A stretch of DNA of 64,000 nucleotides from Chloroflexota bacterium (GCA_019873625.1 JAIOAW010000014.1:1-64000), one strand, 5' to 3'; positions 8,895 through 18,954 are shown, counted from the stretch's first letter. The notes: a model not told the origin generated them from the letters alone. Program-made: numbers and translations.

Positions 8895-10340
8895 CTAGTA
8901 CGCCCCTTTGCCGGATAGCACCGTGGGAATCGTCCTGAGGAGGATGACCAGGTCAAGGAGGGGTGACCAGTTCTCGATATAGTACACATCCAGGAGCACC
9001 ATTTCGTCAAAGGTCAAGTCGCTGCGGCCGCTCACCTGCCACAGGCCGGTGATGCCGGGGGCCACTTCCAGCCGGCGCAGGTGCCACGGCTCATACGCCT
9101 CCACCTCGGAGGGGATGGCCGGGCGCGGGCCGATGAGGCTCATTTCCCCTTTGAGGACGTTCCACAACTGGGGGAGTTCGTCGAGGCTCGTGCGGCGCAG
9201 GAATTGGCCTACGCGCGTGCGGCGGGGGTCTTCTTTGATTTTGAAAAGGGGGCCGCTGGCCTCATTGCGTTCGCGCAAGGCGGCTAGGCGCGCTTCGGCA
9301 TCCACATACATCGAGCGGAACTTGTAGCAGGTGAACTCTCGACGCCCGCGGCCCACGCGGGTCTGCTTAAAGATAACCGGCCCCGGCGAATCGAGTTTGA
9401 TGGCGATGGCCAGCGCAAGGAATAGCGGCGAAAGGGCGATGAGGCCCACCGTCGCCCCGAGGATATCCACCAGGCGCTTGAGAACGCGCTGCCAATCTCT
9501 CAGGGCCGGCTCGCCCACGCTGATGAGCGGCACTCCGTCCAAGTGCTCCACGACGACGCGATCCAGGGTAATCTGAAAGAGATCGGGCACGATGCGCACT
9601 TGGCGATGAGCCTTTTGGCACAGGTGCATCAGGTGCAAGATCTTGCGATAAGCCGTCCATGGCAAGGCGATGATGACCTCATCAATCCACCACTTTTCGG
9701 CGAGGATCGCGGGGAGATCGTCCGTCGTGCCCAAGCCCTGGAATTTGCCGATTTCTTTCTGGGCGCGTTCGGGGTCATCATCCACAAACCCCACGATGCG
9801 GTAGCCAAGGTTGGGGCGCGCGACGATGGTGCGCATCACCGAGCGGCCCATCTCGCCCGCGCCCACGATGAGCACGTGGCGGACGCCCTGCCCCTGCCGA
9901 TAGCGATACAGGCGCAACGCATATTCGATGGCCCGGCTAGCCCCCAAAAAAAGGAGGAGTAGGACCCCCGTATAGCCAAAGATGAGCCGCGAATAGTAGG
10001 TGGGCGTGGCCAAAAAGATGATAAAGATCATAATGGCAATGCTGATCAACGCGCTGCGGAAGACGAGATAGAACTCGTTGAACAGCCCCCGGCCGCGCTC
10101 GACGCGGTAGGCGCCCTCCAGCCACAGGGTGGCGAGGAGGATGGCCCCAAGCGCGAGCATACTGGGGATGTACACGCGAAAAGGCACATAATAGCGCGGC
10201 TCCACCTCCAAAAACCACTGGAGGCGGTAGCGCACGATATAGGCCGTGAGGAAGGCCAGGCACGTCAAGGCCAAATCCACTACAGGTTTTAGGTAGCACC
10301 ATGCGGTGCGGTCAGCCTGGGTTCTCGCTTTCGCTGGCAT
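8895..10340 (-). CDS. Polyprenyl-phosphate sugar (glycosyl-1-phosphate) transferase
   Basis: 481 aa. The ATG at 10340 (residues MPAKARTQ) is chosen because the longer frame runs deep into the upstream gene. Residues 15-140 hold about five membrane helices, then comes a Rossmann-like CoA-binding domain ([11 protein letters not shown]). The C-terminal third is the bacterial sugar transferase domain: [33 protein letters not shown] and [12 protein letters not shown]. Enzymes of the WbaP/WcaJ class load the first sugar phosphate on undecaprenyl phosphate to start capsule, exopolysaccharide or O-unit synthesis. The start overlaps the 3' end of the preceding GT4 gene by 29 bases, so the two are coupled. 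The first sugar is not predictable. Confidence 0.93.
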   Translation of the reverse strand: MPAKARTQADRTAWCYLKPVVDLALTCLAFLTAYIVRYRLQWFLEVEPRYYVPFRVYIPSMLALGAILLATLWLEGAYRVERGRGLFNEFYLVFRSALISIAIMIFIIFLATPTYYSRLIFGYTGVLLLLFLGASRAIEYALRLYRYRQGQGVRHVLIVGAGEMGRSVMRTIVARPNLGYRIVGFVDDDPERAQKEIGKFQGLGTTDDLPAILAEKWWIDEVIIALPWTAYRKILHLMHLCQKAHRQVRIVPDLFQITLDRVVVEHLDGVPLISVGEPALRDWQRVLKRLVDILGATVGLIALSPLFLALAIAIKLDSPGPVIFKQTRVGRGRREFTCYKFRSMYVDAEARLAALRERNEASGPLFKIKEDPRRTRVGQFLRRTSLDELPQLWNVLKGEMSLIGPRPAIPSEVEAYEPWHLRRLEVAPGITGLWQVSGRSDLTFDEMVLLDVYYIENWSPLLDLVILLRTIPTVLSGKGAY

Positions 10341-11478
10341 CGTTCCCCTGCAAGATATGATGATAGACGGCCGCCGTGCGCTGGGCCGTGCGGCGCCAGG
10401 TGAGTTGCGCGGCGCGTTCCAAACCGGCGCGTCGTAAAGTCTCGCGGAGGGCGGCATCCTCCAGAAGCGCGGCCATCGCCTCGGCGAGCGCTTGGGGATC
10501 ATCTGGGTCAACCAAAAGGCCGGCCTCGCCTACCGCCTCCGGCAGCGACGACGCGCGCGAGGCGATCACCGGGGTGCCGCAGGCCATCGCCTCGAGGGGC
10601 GGCAGGCCAAACCCCTCGTAGCGCGAGGGGTAGACGAATATCTCGGCGGCGCTGTACCAATAAGGGAGATCGCCATCCGCTGCGTACCCCGCAAAGCGCA
10701 CCGCTTGCCCCAGCCCCAAGTGCGAGGCGCGCTCAAAAAGGGCCTCATAATACCATCCCTTCCCGCCCACCAAGACGAGCATATGCGGCACGCGGTGGCG
10801 CGCCTTGAGCAGGGCAAAGGCCTCGAGGAGGAGGGAAAGGTTCTTGCGCGGCTCCAGCGTCCCCACAAAGAGGATGTAAGGGCGCTCCAGCCCTTGGCGC
10901 TGGCGAAAGGCCGCGAGGGCCGACGGGTCCGCGATGGGATGCAAGGTTTCCTCCACGCCCAAAGGGATGGCCGTAACGCGCTCTGGCGGGGCGCCCAAGA
11001 TGCGGATCACATCCTGCCGGGTGGCCTCGGAATCCGCGATGATGTGCACCGCCTGGCGCGCCGAACGCCGCAGTTGCGTCTGCTGATAAAGACGCCGCGA
11101 GGGCCGATAAAGTTCTGGGAAGAGAAAGGGCGAAAGGTCATGAATCGTAACCACCGTGGGGCACGGTGCCCACGGCGGGATGACGTTCACCGGAGCGTGG
11201 AGCAGGGCCACGCCGGCCCGCCTGCTCTGCCAGGGCAAGCCGAGGAATTCCCAGGCGACGCGCGCCGGCGGCCAAGCCGTGCGCCATAGAGAGCGCCATC
11301 CTTCCCAGCCCGCTGGAGCGGTATGGCCCGGCGAAAGAAAGGCGATATAATCGCAAAAGGGGTCCACCTGGGGCAGCCATTCGAGGAGCCGCTCGATGTA
11401 GCGGCTGACGCCCGCCTTGCGGTAAGAGGTTTCATAAGATAGAAGGTGAGCGTTCAAGCCCACCCGTGCTCTCCTCAC
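10312..11478 (-). CDS. GT4 family glycosyltransferase
   Basis: 388 aa starting at GTG 11478, preceded by AGGAGG. GT-B fold features: an N-terminal acceptor domain with [11 protein letters not shown], the hinge [21 protein letters not shown] near residue 200, and the nucleotide-sugar site [23 protein letters not shown], which contains the family E-x7-E motif. Such enzymes transfer a sugar, often mannose or related, from an NDP donor during surface polysaccharide assembly. Neighbours are the initiating sugar transferase downstream and a second GT4 upstream, all on the same strand. The acceptor and donor cannot be assigned. Confidence 0.9.
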   Translation of the reverse strand: MRRARVGLNAHLLSYETSYRKAGVSRYIERLLEWLPQVDPFCDYIAFLSPGHTAPAGWEGWRSLWRTAWPPARVAWEFLGLPWQSRRAGVALLHAPVNVIPPWAPCPTVVTIHDLSPFLFPELYRPSRRLYQQTQLRRSARQAVHIIADSEATRQDVIRILGAPPERVTAIPLGVEETLHPIADPSALAAFRQRQGLERPYILFVGTLEPRKNLSLLLEAFALLKARHRVPHMLVLVGGKGWYYEALFERASHLGLGQAVRFAGYAADGDLPYWYSAAEIFVYPSRYEGFGLPPLEAMACGTPVIASRASSLPEAVGEAGLLVDPDDPQALAEAMAALLEDAALRETLRRAGLERAAQLTWRRTAQRTAAVYHHILQGNDASESENPG

Positions 11479-11521
11479 CGGGCCGCCTCCTGCGAAACCT
11501 TTGGGGTCGCTACGCGCCGAA

Positions 11522-12633
11522 TCATCGAGAAAGCACCTCGCGATAGAAAGCCACCGTCTTGGCGGCGATCTGGGCTTGGGAGTAATGCGCGAGCACGCGA
11601 TCGCGGCCCCGGCGCGCTAGGTCTTGGCGCAAAGCGCCATCGTTCTGGAGCCTCTCCAAGCATTGGCGCAGACGCAAAGCCTCCCCTTCGGGGAAGATGA
11701 GGCCGGCCTCGCCGATGACGTGGGGGATTTCGCCGGAATCCGAGCCGATGACGGGCACCCCACAGGCCATAGCCTCGATGAGCACGCGCCCGAATTGTTC
11801 CTTCCAATTGGGCCGCGTGCGCGAGGGGAGCACGAGGACGTCCATCTGCGCGAGGAAGGACGGCATATCGCGCGAGGGGATATACCCCGCAAAATGGGCG
11901 CGGGCGCCCAGCCCTGCCTGTTCCAGTGCCTTTTCCATCCGATCGCGATACGGCCCCTGCCCGCCGATGAGAAGCCGCCATTCGCCCCCCAGGCCGGCGA
12001 GCGCCTCGACCAACGTACCTAACCCCTTTGCCTCCTCCAGCCGGCCCGCATAGCCAATGGTAAAAGGGCGGTCGGCAGCCGGCTGGGGAGAGGGAGCAAA
12101 AAGGGTTGGATCCACCCCGAATTGGGGGATGACCTCAAGCGGCCCGCGATACCCCTTTTGGCGGAGCACCTCGGCGGCCGCGCGGTTGCCGGCGATTGCG
12201 CCATCCACCCCCGCATAGACGGCCTTCTCCAGCCGAGAAAACGGCCAGGGGTAGCGCCGCGCGATGTTCTGCCAGGTGAAAAGATGGCCTTTGCTCCCAC
12301 CCGTCGCGCCGCCCGCAGGGCGTGATAGGTGGCCCAGTTGTAGGGTTCCTCGTCAATATGGCAAAGGTCGGGCCGCGTTTCGGCCAGAATCTGCCCTAGG
12401 CGGGGGTAAAAGTGCAGATGATAGGCCCCGTTGAAGGCCATCGGCGTGACGATGAGGCGGTACCCTTCGGTGTGGGCCTGCTCCAGCGCGATGCGCTGGC
12501 GGCCTTCGCGCCAATAGGGGGGCACGACGGCTGTGAGTTCCAACTCTGGGGCACAGCGGGCCATCTCGACGAGTTTCGTCTGGTAGGCGCCTATGACAAA
12601 GGCTTTGGAAATGAGCGTTACCCTCAAGTGCAT
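11522..12633 (-). pseudogene. GT4 glycosyltransferase interrupted by a one-base frameshift
   Basis: Two overlapping frames together make one GT4. The first half, from ATG 12633 (MHLRVTLISKAF), continues through the DEEPYNWATYHALRAARR segment. The second half carries GYAGRLEEAKG and RVLIEAMACGVPVIGSDSGEIP and ends at 11522. The switch falls at the AAAA run at 12279-12282 (TTTT in the gene). One extra T there would read IFFTWQNIARRY and restore a single frame of exactly 371 codons. This pattern suits either a homopolymer sequencing error or a recent inactivating deletion. A GTG at 12654 is an alternative start. It heads the surface-polysaccharide cluster that continues with the GT4 and sugar transferase genes. 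Confidence 0.8.
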
Positions 12634-12654
12634 CCCCCCGTTGGATCTTTGCAC

Positions 12655-12946
12655 TGCCTTGAGGCGTGAGCGACGGCCACCATTCTAACCTTGCCGCCGA
12701 AGGGCTGCAAAAATCAATCCCGGCCGATTCCCTCTGTGGCCGGCGAGGCACCTCCGCACTCGGTTCTTTCGGGAGGGGCAGCGTGCCCAACAAGCGCTGG
12801 GGGGAGCAACCAGGCTTGAGAAGGCCGATGCGGCCCACGCGAGGCGCGAAAACAAGCCCCTGAGATGGGGTTCCCCACACCACCCAAGGGATTATACGGT
12901 CAAGTTGGCCGAAGCGTCAAAGTGCGGCTGTCGCCAAGGGTAAAGG
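12655..12946. other. Divergent intergenic region with no gene seen
   Basis: About 290 bases separate the two divergent glycosyltransferase genes. Short open frames exist but have no credible ribosome site or family features. Apart from the promoter candidate that follows for the plus-strand gene, nothing specific was recognised. Confidence 0.4.
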
Positions 12947-12974
12947 TTGCATCTAGCCGCCCACCCTCTATAAT
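12947..12974 (+). promoter_or_regulatory. Promoter candidate for the plus-strand GT4
   Basis: A perfect TATAAT (12969-12974) lies 16 bp after a weak TTGCAT (12947-12952), 32 bases upstream of the ATG. Confidence 0.45.
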
Positions 12975-13006
12975 GCCCATAGAACACGTGCTATAGGAGG
13001 GGCGCG

Positions 13007-14209
13007 ATGCGCATCGTGATGTTGAGTTGGGAATATCCGCCCCATGTGGTAGGGGGCCTGGGCAAGCACGTGGGCGATCTATCGCCTGCCCTGGCGCGGC
13101 GGGGGGTTCACGTCCACGTCGTAACGCCCTGGGCCAGCCCGACGCAGCGCGAGGAACAGGCCCCCGGCCTTTGGGTGCACCGCCTCTCTGCCCCGATGGA
13201 AGGCGGATATGGCACTTCATTCTATGACCAGGCGATGGCAACCAACGCGGCCCTTTCGGCCGCCTTGCCCGAAATCGTTGAACGCTGGGGGCCTTTTGAC
13301 CTCATCCATACGCATGATTGGCTCACGGCGCCCTGCGCCCGCGACCTGAAACACCGCTACAAACTCCCCCTCATCGCCACCATCCATGCCACCGAGCGCG
13401 GGCGCGGCCGGGGGCACCTTCCCAACGAGCAGGCGCACCGCATCAACGCCCTCGAGTGGGAACTCACCTATGAGGCTTGGCGCGTCATCTGTTGCACGCG
13501 CTATATGGCGCGAGAAATCCAAGATTACTTTGCCACCCCGCCCGATAAGATAGACGTCATCCCCAACGGCGTAGACCCCTCTCAATTCGACGCCCTGAAC
13601 GGCCTCGACCTTTCGGCCTTTCGGGCGCGCTATGCCTTGCCCGAGGAAAAGATCGTCTTTTATGTGGGGCGCATCGTGGCCGAAAAGGGGGTGGATGTCC
13701 TCATCCAGGCGGTGCCCCGCGTGCTCGAGGGCTATCCTCAGGCCAAGTTCGTCATCGCTGGCCAAGGCCCCGAGTTGGGGCGCCTGCAAGCGATGGCCGA
13801 GGCCCTGAGCGTAGGGCATAAGGTGCTCTTTACGGGGTACATCTCCGATGAGGAGCGCAACCGCCTGTTCAAAGTGGCCGACTGCGCCGTCTTCCCCAGC
13901 CTGTATGAGCCATTCGGCATCGTCGCACTCGAGGCGATGGCCGCTGGCGTGCCCGTGGTGGTGAGCGAGGTGGGCGGCCTGGCGGAGGTGGTGCAACACG
14001 GCGAGACGGGCATCACCATCTATCCGAATGACCCGGCCTCTTGCGCCTGGGGAATCCTGCACACGCTCCAGCACCCCCATTGGGCACAGCGCCGCGTGGA
14101 GAACGCCCAACGCGTGGTGCGCACCGTGTACAATTGGGATACTATCGCCGCGCAGACGGAGGCCGTTTACCGCCGGATCATCGAAGAGCGCGCCCGCGTG
14201 GCCTGGTGA
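13007..14209 (+). CDS. GT4 glycosyltransferase of the glycogen-synthase-like type
   Basis: 400 aa, ATG preceded by AGGAGGGG. The N-terminus MRIVMLSWEYPPHVVGGLGKH carries the GGLG loop typical of starch/glycogen synthases and their GT4 relatives. Further on are HTHDWLT, FYVGRIVAEKGVDVLIQA, and the donor-site motif PSLYEPFGIVALEAMAAGVPVV with its E-x7-E pair. Family members make alpha-1,4-glucan, glucosylglycerate-like compounds or cell-surface glycans. Transcribed alone; the next gene converges with a two-base gap. malQ near the window end could belong to the same alpha-glucan metabolism, but that is only a suggestion. Confidence 0.85.
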   Translation: MRIVMLSWEYPPHVVGGLGKHVGDLSPALARRGVHVHVVTPWASPTQREEQAPGLWVHRLSAPMEGGYGTSFYDQAMATNAALSAALPEIVERWGPFDLIHTHDWLTAPCARDLKHRYKLPLIATIHATERGRGRGHLPNEQAHRINALEWELTYEAWRVICCTRYMAREIQDYFATPPDKIDVIPNGVDPSQFDALNGLDLSAFRARYALPEEKIVFYVGRIVAEKGVDVLIQAVPRVLEGYPQAKFVIAGQGPELGRLQAMAEALSVGHKVLFTGYISDEERNRLFKVADCAVFPSLYEPFGIVALEAMAAGVPVVVSEVGGLAEVVQHGETGITIYPNDPASCAWGILHTLQHPHWAQRRVENAQRVVRTVYNWDTIAAQTEAVYRRIIEERARVAW

Positions 14210-14211
14210 GG

Positions 14212-15522
14212 TTAAACGCCGCGCAGGATATCGTAAATGAGCGGGGGAGCCTGCACCGGTGCCTCCGCCCACTGGCAGGCCGCAAGGACGCGCTGCGCGG
14301 CCATTTGAGCAGAAGCCTCATCCGCCGCGTGGATGACCGCCAGCGGTTCCCCGCGGGGGATGTCCTCTCCCATCTTGTGCATCAGAGCGATCCCCACGCG
14401 GGGGTCAATGGCATCCTCCTTGCGCGCCCGCCCCGCACCCAGCATCACCGCCGTGAGGCCGATTTCCTGGGCATCGAGCGCCGCCAGGTACCCCTCGCGC
14501 GGCGCGGGAACGACCAGCCGATAAGGGGCTTGGGGCAACAGGGTGGGGTCATCCGCCACGCGGGGGTCCCCGCCCTGGCCAGCGATCCAGGCGCGGAACC
14601 GCTCCAAGGCGGCGCCGCTGGCGAGGGCCTGCTCAAGCGCCTGGCGCGCTTCGGGCACATCGTTCGCGGCCCCGCCGAGCACGGCCATCTCGCTCGCCAC
14701 TGCCAGGCAGTGCTCGCGGAGATCGTGCGGCCCCCCTCCTCGGAGCGTTTCAATCGCCTCGGCCACCTCCAAAGCATTGCCCACGGCCAGGCCCAAAGGT
14801 TGGTTCATATCCGAGAGGACGGCCACCACCCGCCGCCCCACCCCTTGGCCGATGCGCATCATCAAGCGGGCCAGTTCGCGGGCGCTGGCCAGGTCCGCCA
14901 TAAAGGCCCCCCGCCCCACTTTGACATCGAGCACGATGGCGCTAGCCCCGCCGGCGATCTTTTTGCTCATCACGGAACTCGCGATGAGGGGGATGCTCTC
15001 CACGGTGGCCGTCACATCGCGCAGGGCGTAGAGTTTGCCATCGGCCGGCACGAGGTGCGCCGTCTGAGAGGCCACCACGATGCCCGTGCGCCGTACCGTC
15101 TCGAGGAACTCTTCCAGGGAAAGTGAAACCCGCATCCCAGGGATGGATTCGAGTTTATCCAGCGTCCCGCCGGAAAACCCTAGCCCCCGGCCCGACATTT
15201 TCGCCACCGGCAACCCCACGGCCGCCACGAGCGGCGCCACGACGAGGGTCGTCTTGTCTCCCACGCCGCCCGTGGAGTGTTTATCCACCACGGGGGCGCC
15301 CAGGGCGCTGAGGTCTATCACTTCGCCCGAATGGACCATCGCCATCGTCAAGGCGATGATCTCCTCCTCGGTCATCCCCCGCAGATACACGGCCATCAGC
15401 CAGGCCGCCGCCTGATAATCTGGAATGTCGCCGCGCGCGTACCCCTGCACAAAGAAGGCGATCTCTTCCGGCGTAAGGGGCAAACCATCTCGCTTTTTGG
15501 CGATGATCTCCACGGCGCGCAC
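14212..15522 (-). CDS. pdp: Pyrimidine-nucleoside phosphorylase
   Basis: 436 aa from GTG 15522 with AGGAGG upstream. It cleaves uridine, thymidine or deoxyuridine with phosphate to give the base and (deoxy)ribose-1-phosphate in nucleoside salvage. The N-terminal alpha domain contains GMTEEEIIALTMAMVHSGE. The phosphate and nucleoside site is shown by DKHSTGGVGDKTTL and SGRGLGFSGGTLDKLESIPG, which is the family signature region. The C-terminal mixed domain ends near residue 430. Length fits Pdp/DeoA, and Pdp is preferred over strict thymidine phosphorylase only by general similarity. It lies 18 bases downstream of the YdjM-like gene and is probably cotranscribed. Confidence 0.93.
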   Translation of the reverse strand: MRAVEIIAKKRDGLPLTPEEIAFFVQGYARGDIPDYQAAAWLMAVYLRGMTEEEIIALTMAMVHSGEVIDLSALGAPVVDKHSTGGVGDKTTLVVAPLVAAVGLPVAKMSGRGLGFSGGTLDKLESIPGMRVSLSLEEFLETVRRTGIVVASQTAHLVPADGKLYALRDVTATVESIPLIASSVMSKKIAGGASAIVLDVKVGRGAFMADLASARELARLMMRIGQGVGRRVVAVLSDMNQPLGLAVGNALEVAEAIETLRGGGPHDLREHCLAVASEMAVLGGAANDVPEARQALEQALASGAALERFRAWIAGQGGDPRVADDPTLLPQAPYRLVVPAPREGYLAALDAQEIGLTAVMLGAGRARKEDAIDPRVGIALMHKMGEDIPRGEPLAVIHAADEASAQMAAQRVLAACQWAEAPVQAPPLIYDILRGV

Positions 15523-15540
15523 GGTCTTCCTCCTCTCCCC

Positions 15541-16008
15541 TCAACGCGTTGTGATGAACCGGCCGCCCCCGCTACGCCACCAAAGGGCGATGCCCAGGAT
15601 GGCTAAGGTAGCCTCTAAAAGGAGGGACGTCTTTGAGAAATCCCCCAGGCTGCTCCGCAGGCCCGTGGGGCCGGTGTGATACGTATAACGTTTGAAAGGC
15701 CACCAAGGGTAGATGCGCCCTGGGTTGAAATGGGCGTTCACCTCATCGCAGAGGAGGTGAACACCGTAGCCCACCGCCCACCCCTTGGCGAAGGATCGGC
15801 CCGCCAAATGGCCGGCGAGGTATGTCGTCGCCCCCCAAAAAAGGAGGCTATGCGCCGGGATGCGGTCGTTCGGGGTGATCCGCGTGAGCCAACGGATGGG
15901 TTTGTCAATCATATCGGGGCACATCGAAGCGGCCATAGCCCCTCGGGTAGGCACGCGGAGCGCTTTGCTCGCGATGAACGCGGCCGCGATATGCCCTGGC
16001 AAGATCAT
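15541..16008 (-). CDS. YdjM-like (DUF457) membrane-bound metal-dependent hydrolase family protein
   Basis: 155 aa, with AAGGAGAAGG upstream of the ATG. Short membrane protein with the His/Asp pattern of the DUF457 family: GHIAAAF at the N-terminus, CPDMIDKP, IPAHSLLFW, and VHLLCDEVN, followed by a Trp-rich segment PWWPFKRYTYHTG. These residues are thought to bind a metal, by analogy with phospholipase C-like folds; no activity is proven for the family. It precedes the nucleoside phosphorylase gene on the same transcript, which does not clarify its role. Confidence 0.7.
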   Translation of the reverse strand: MILPGHIAAAFIASKALRVPTRGAMAASMCPDMIDKPIRWLTRITPNDRIPAHSLLFWGATTYLAGHLAGRSFAKGWAVGYGVHLLCDEVNAHFNPGRIYPWWPFKRYTYHTGPTGLRSSLGDFSKTSLLLEATLAILGIALWWRSGGGRFITTR

Positions 16009-16067
16009 TGGCCCTTCTCCTTGGGGGGATTCTAGGGGGTGGGCGAGGCGCCGTCAAGTGCTTGGGT

Positions 16068-16096
16068 TTGTGAGGTTGCCCTGGCAATGTTACAAT
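16068..16096 (+). promoter_or_regulatory. Promoter of the GT39-like membrane protein gene
   Basis: TTGTGA (16068-16073), 17 bp, TACAAT (16091-16096). A start point near 16103 supports the ATG at 16125 over the one at 16095. Confidence 0.6.
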
Positions 16097-16124
16097 GCGC
16101 CCGTTCACCAACCGCGAGGGCCTG

Positions 16125-18443
16125 ATGAAACGCCTTTTGCCCATCTTCTCCAAACTGCGCGCGTTCAGGATTCCCGATGTGCGCTCGAAGGTTAAAATCG
16201 CCTTCAAGCGCTCGCGGGGCGCCCTCACTGCAGCCCAAGAAGCGGCCTCTCAGGCTTTTGCGCTCCTCATCGCCGGATGGCGCGCGCTGTGCCTCCTTGG
16301 GCCGCGTTGGCCTCGGCGCCACCCAGCGCGCGCGGCCGGCGAAGGCGTGGGGCGGCGCTTTGCGCGAACCCTTTCCACAGCGTGTAGGGCGCTCCTGATA
16401 GGCCTCCTTCTCGGCGCGCTGCGCGTCAGCCGCCTGCGCATCCCCAAGGCGCCTTGGCCCCCAATCTGCCGTCGGATAGGGGCGCGCCTGGGGCGCCTTG
16501 GGCGAGGGCTTTTTGCAAGAGATCGGGGTATCTTTGGGGGTCTCCTCTTGCTCGCCGGCCTGATGCGTTTTATGGAGATGGACGCCATCCCCTTCGGGCC
16601 GGGAGAGGCTTATCCTCTGGCGCAGGCCGAAACGCTCCTGCGCTCGCTCGGCTCCTCCGGCCTCCCCGAAAGGGCGCCGCTTCTGGCGATCCTTCTTGCC
16701 ATACCGGTGGCGCTCAACCGAGACCCCCGCTGGGCGGCTGGGTTTGTGGCCCTCCTCAACGTGGGCGCCCTTGCGCTCTTCTATGCCGCCCTACGGCGCT
16801 ATTGGGGACGGCGATTGGCTGCGTTAGTAGGCCTCCTCGTGGCCGTTTTGCCGTGGGCCGTCTTGCCGGCGCGGAGCCTCGCCCCGGAGGGATTCCTCTT
16901 GCCGCTTGGGCTTGTCGTGTTCTCCGTCCTTTTGAGCGGCATCGAGGGGCGCAACCCTTGGGCCTGGGCAGCGGCGCCCTTGGCCGCTGGGTTGGCTTTC
17001 TTCGCCTCGCCGTGGGGCCTTACGCTCGTATTCATCCTCGCGGTGGCGATTCTCTTTTACTGGCGGCGCGTTCGCTGGGGATATGTGGCCCTAGGGTGCG
17101 CCCTCCTCGCCTTGGCCGCAGGACCCTATCTCGATTCGCTACTGCGGGCGAAGGGCAACCTGGCGGGCCTGTGGGCCTCATCTCCCGCCCCGAACGCCCC
17201 CCTCTTGGAGGGGCTTTCTCCCTTTATGGCCCTCTTGGCTCAAAGGGATGCCCTTTTGGAGGGCGTCGGCTATTTCATCTACGGCTTGTGGGGGGCCTCG
17301 CTCGTCCTTTCCGTCTGGGGGACCTTTTACGCCTGGAGCCACTGGCAAGCGGGGCAGCCCATCAGCCGTTACCTGTTGAGCGCCATCTGGAACGGGGCCA
17401 TACTCCTCGCTGTGGCGCTCAAGCCGATGCCCTTGGCGCCGAGGGAATTGGCCGCCCTCTTGGTGCCCGGCAGTGCGGTGGGGGTGGCACTGATCCTGGA
17501 CCTTTCGGCCCTTTTGCCACGGGGCCGGCACGCTCAGCGGCGCTCTAGAGCGGCAGTTTGGCTGGGGCTTATCCCGTGGGTTGTGTGCCTGGCCCTAGTG
17601 CTGTGGGGTGTATATGCCGTGGGGTTGATAGAAGCCTCTGCCACGGAGGGGTACCTCGCCGGCTATGGCAAAACTTACTATGCCTGGCGCGAGGCCCGCG
17701 AGGCCGTACTGCGCGAGGCCCGCACCGCCCAGGGCGACCAGGTATGGATCGTAGAAGTTGCCGCACCGGCCCCGTGGGAAGCGCAAGGCCAACCTCTGCG
17801 CTACCTCCTCGGCCAGGAGATGGGCGCTGCCACGCTCTACCAAAAGCCGGGGGCCATCCTTTTGCCGGCCGAGAGGCCGGGCGTCTATGTGCGCTTTGGA
17901 GAGGCGCCTTGGCTGGAGCGCCTCATCGCCTATTTGGGCGAAGGCACCTCTCTCCCAAGGCCCCAAGGCGACCTCTTGGTGAACATCCTACCCGCGCGAA
18001 GGGCCGAGGAGATGCTGGCCCTCATCCCCGAGCGAACCCTGTACTCGTTCGACGCGGGCTTGCACCTTGTGGGCTACCAATGGCCTGAGGCCCACTCGGG
18101 TGAGATCATCGCCCTCGCCACATACTGGGCGTTTTGGGATATTCCCCCGCGCGAGCAGGCCTTCGCGCACCGCCTCGTGCTCACCTTGGCCGATGCGCAA
18201 GGCCGCCCCCTCGCGCAAAGCGAGGGCTTGGGCCTCGAGGCGCACGATTGGCAAGAGGGTCTGCTCCTCGAGCAGTGGCACCTGCTCGACCTAGCCGGTG
18301 TGCCGCCGGGGGCCTATGCCCTGGTGGTGCGCCTCGAGCGAAGCGACGGCACTCTTTGCCTGTATGTGAGCGAGACGGGCACGCCTCTGGGGAGCGGCGT
18401 GGCCCTCGGGCCGGTGACCGTGCTGCCTCGCCTCAAGCCCTAA
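16125..18443 (+). CDS. Large polytopic membrane protein, GT39/ArnT-like glycosyltransferase relative
   Basis: 772 aa from ATG 16125, preceded by GAGG. The first 140 residues are strongly basic with scattered hydrophobic stretches. About ten membrane helices follow (roughly residues 140-520). A soluble C-terminal part contains a beta-sandwich-like region near residues 640-765 (LVGYQWPEAHSGEIIALATYWAFWDIPP). Dolichyl/polyprenyl-phosphate sugar transferases of the GT39/ArnT group keep a conserved Asp-Glu in the first external loop. The corresponding loop here reads IPFGPGEAYPLAQA and lacks that pair, so activity is uncertain. Similar proteins with this C-terminal domain are frequent in Chloroflexota. 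It converges with the MgtC-like gene, overlapping by four bases. Confidence 0.65.
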   Translation: MKRLLPIFSKLRAFRIPDVRSKVKIAFKRSRGALTAAQEAASQAFALLIAGWRALCLLGPRWPRRHPARAAGEGVGRRFARTLSTACRALLIGLLLGALRVSRLRIPKAPWPPICRRIGARLGRLGRGLFARDRGIFGGLLLLAGLMRFMEMDAIPFGPGEAYPLAQAETLLRSLGSSGLPERAPLLAILLAIPVALNRDPRWAAGFVALLNVGALALFYAALRRYWGRRLAALVGLLVAVLPWAVLPARSLAPEGFLLPLGLVVFSVLLSGIEGRNPWAWAAAPLAAGLAFFASPWGLTLVFILAVAILFYWRRVRWGYVALGCALLALAAGPYLDSLLRAKGNLAGLWASSPAPNAPLLEGLSPFMALLAQRDALLEGVGYFIYGLWGASLVLSVWGTFYAWSHWQAGQPISRYLLSAIWNGAILLAVALKPMPLAPRELAALLVPGSAVGVALILDLSALLPRGRHAQRRSRAAVWLGLIPWVVCLALVLWGVYAVGLIEASATEGYLAGYGKTYYAWREAREAVLREARTAQGDQVWIVEVAAPAPWEAQGQPLRYLLGQEMGAATLYQKPGAILLPAERPGVYVRFGEAPWLERLIAYLGEGTSLPRPQGDLLVNILPARRAEEMLALIPERTLYSFDAGLHLVGYQWPEAHSGEIIALATYWAFWDIPPREQAFAHRLVLTLADAQGRPLAQSEGLGLEAHDWQEGLLLEQWHLLDLAGVPPGAYALVVRLERSDGTLCLYVSETGTPLGSGVALGPVTVLPRLKP

Positions 18444-18892
18444 CGATCCGAAGGCGGGCGTGAACCCTCCGAATGGATCCAGCGATCGGCGAGTTTGCCC
18501 ATCCAATGCAAGATGATGAACACGAGCACGCAGGCGGGCACCGCCACCTCATAGACGCCGATGCCCACGGCATAGCCGATGGCCGCTGCCGCCCACAGCG
18601 AGGCCGCCGTAGTCAGCCAGCGCACCTCCGCCCGAGATTGAAGGATGACGCCCGCCCCCAGGAACCCGATTCCCTGGGCGATACCGGCCATAGCGCGCAC
18701 GGCATCCAACGTTTCGCCCGAACGCTCGGCGGCAAAGGTCGCGCTCATCACATAGATGGTCGAGGCCAACGAAACGAGCATCACCGTGCGAAAGCCAGCC
18801 GGCTTGTGCTGTTTTTCGCGCTCCCAGCCGATGATCCCGCCGAGAAGCGCCGAGAGAAGCAACTTGCCGATGACCTCAAGCCAAATACCCAT
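18440..18892 (-). CDS. MgtC/SapB family membrane protein
   Basis: 150 aa. AGGAG precedes the ATG by seven bases. The N-terminal half contains the family core GGIIGWEREKQHKPAGFRT, then LVSLASTIYVMSA and GIGFLGAGVILQ, with about four membrane helices. Compared with Salmonella MgtC the C-terminal ACT-like domain is absent, so this is the short SapB-like form. Full-length MgtC modulates F-ATPase and Mg2+ homeostasis; the role of short forms is unsettled. Transcribed alone. Confidence 0.9.
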   Translation of the reverse strand: MGIWLEVIGKLLLSALLGGIIGWEREKQHKPAGFRTVMLVSLASTIYVMSATFAAERSGETLDAVRAMAGIAQGIGFLGAGVILQSRAEVRWLTTAASLWAAAAIGYAVGIGVYEVAVPACVLVFIILHWMGKLADRWIHSEGSRPPSDR

Positions 18893-18925
18893 CGCTGCAC
18901 TCCTGAAAGGGTCTCACAAAACTGC

Positions 18926-18954
18926 TTGAAAAGGGCCTGCATTTGGGCTAGAAT
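18926..18954 (+). promoter_or_regulatory. Promoter of the anchored beta-propeller-like gene
   Basis: TTGAAA (18926-18931), 17 bp, TAGAAT (18949-18954), 30 bases before the ATG at 18985. Confidence 0.6.
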
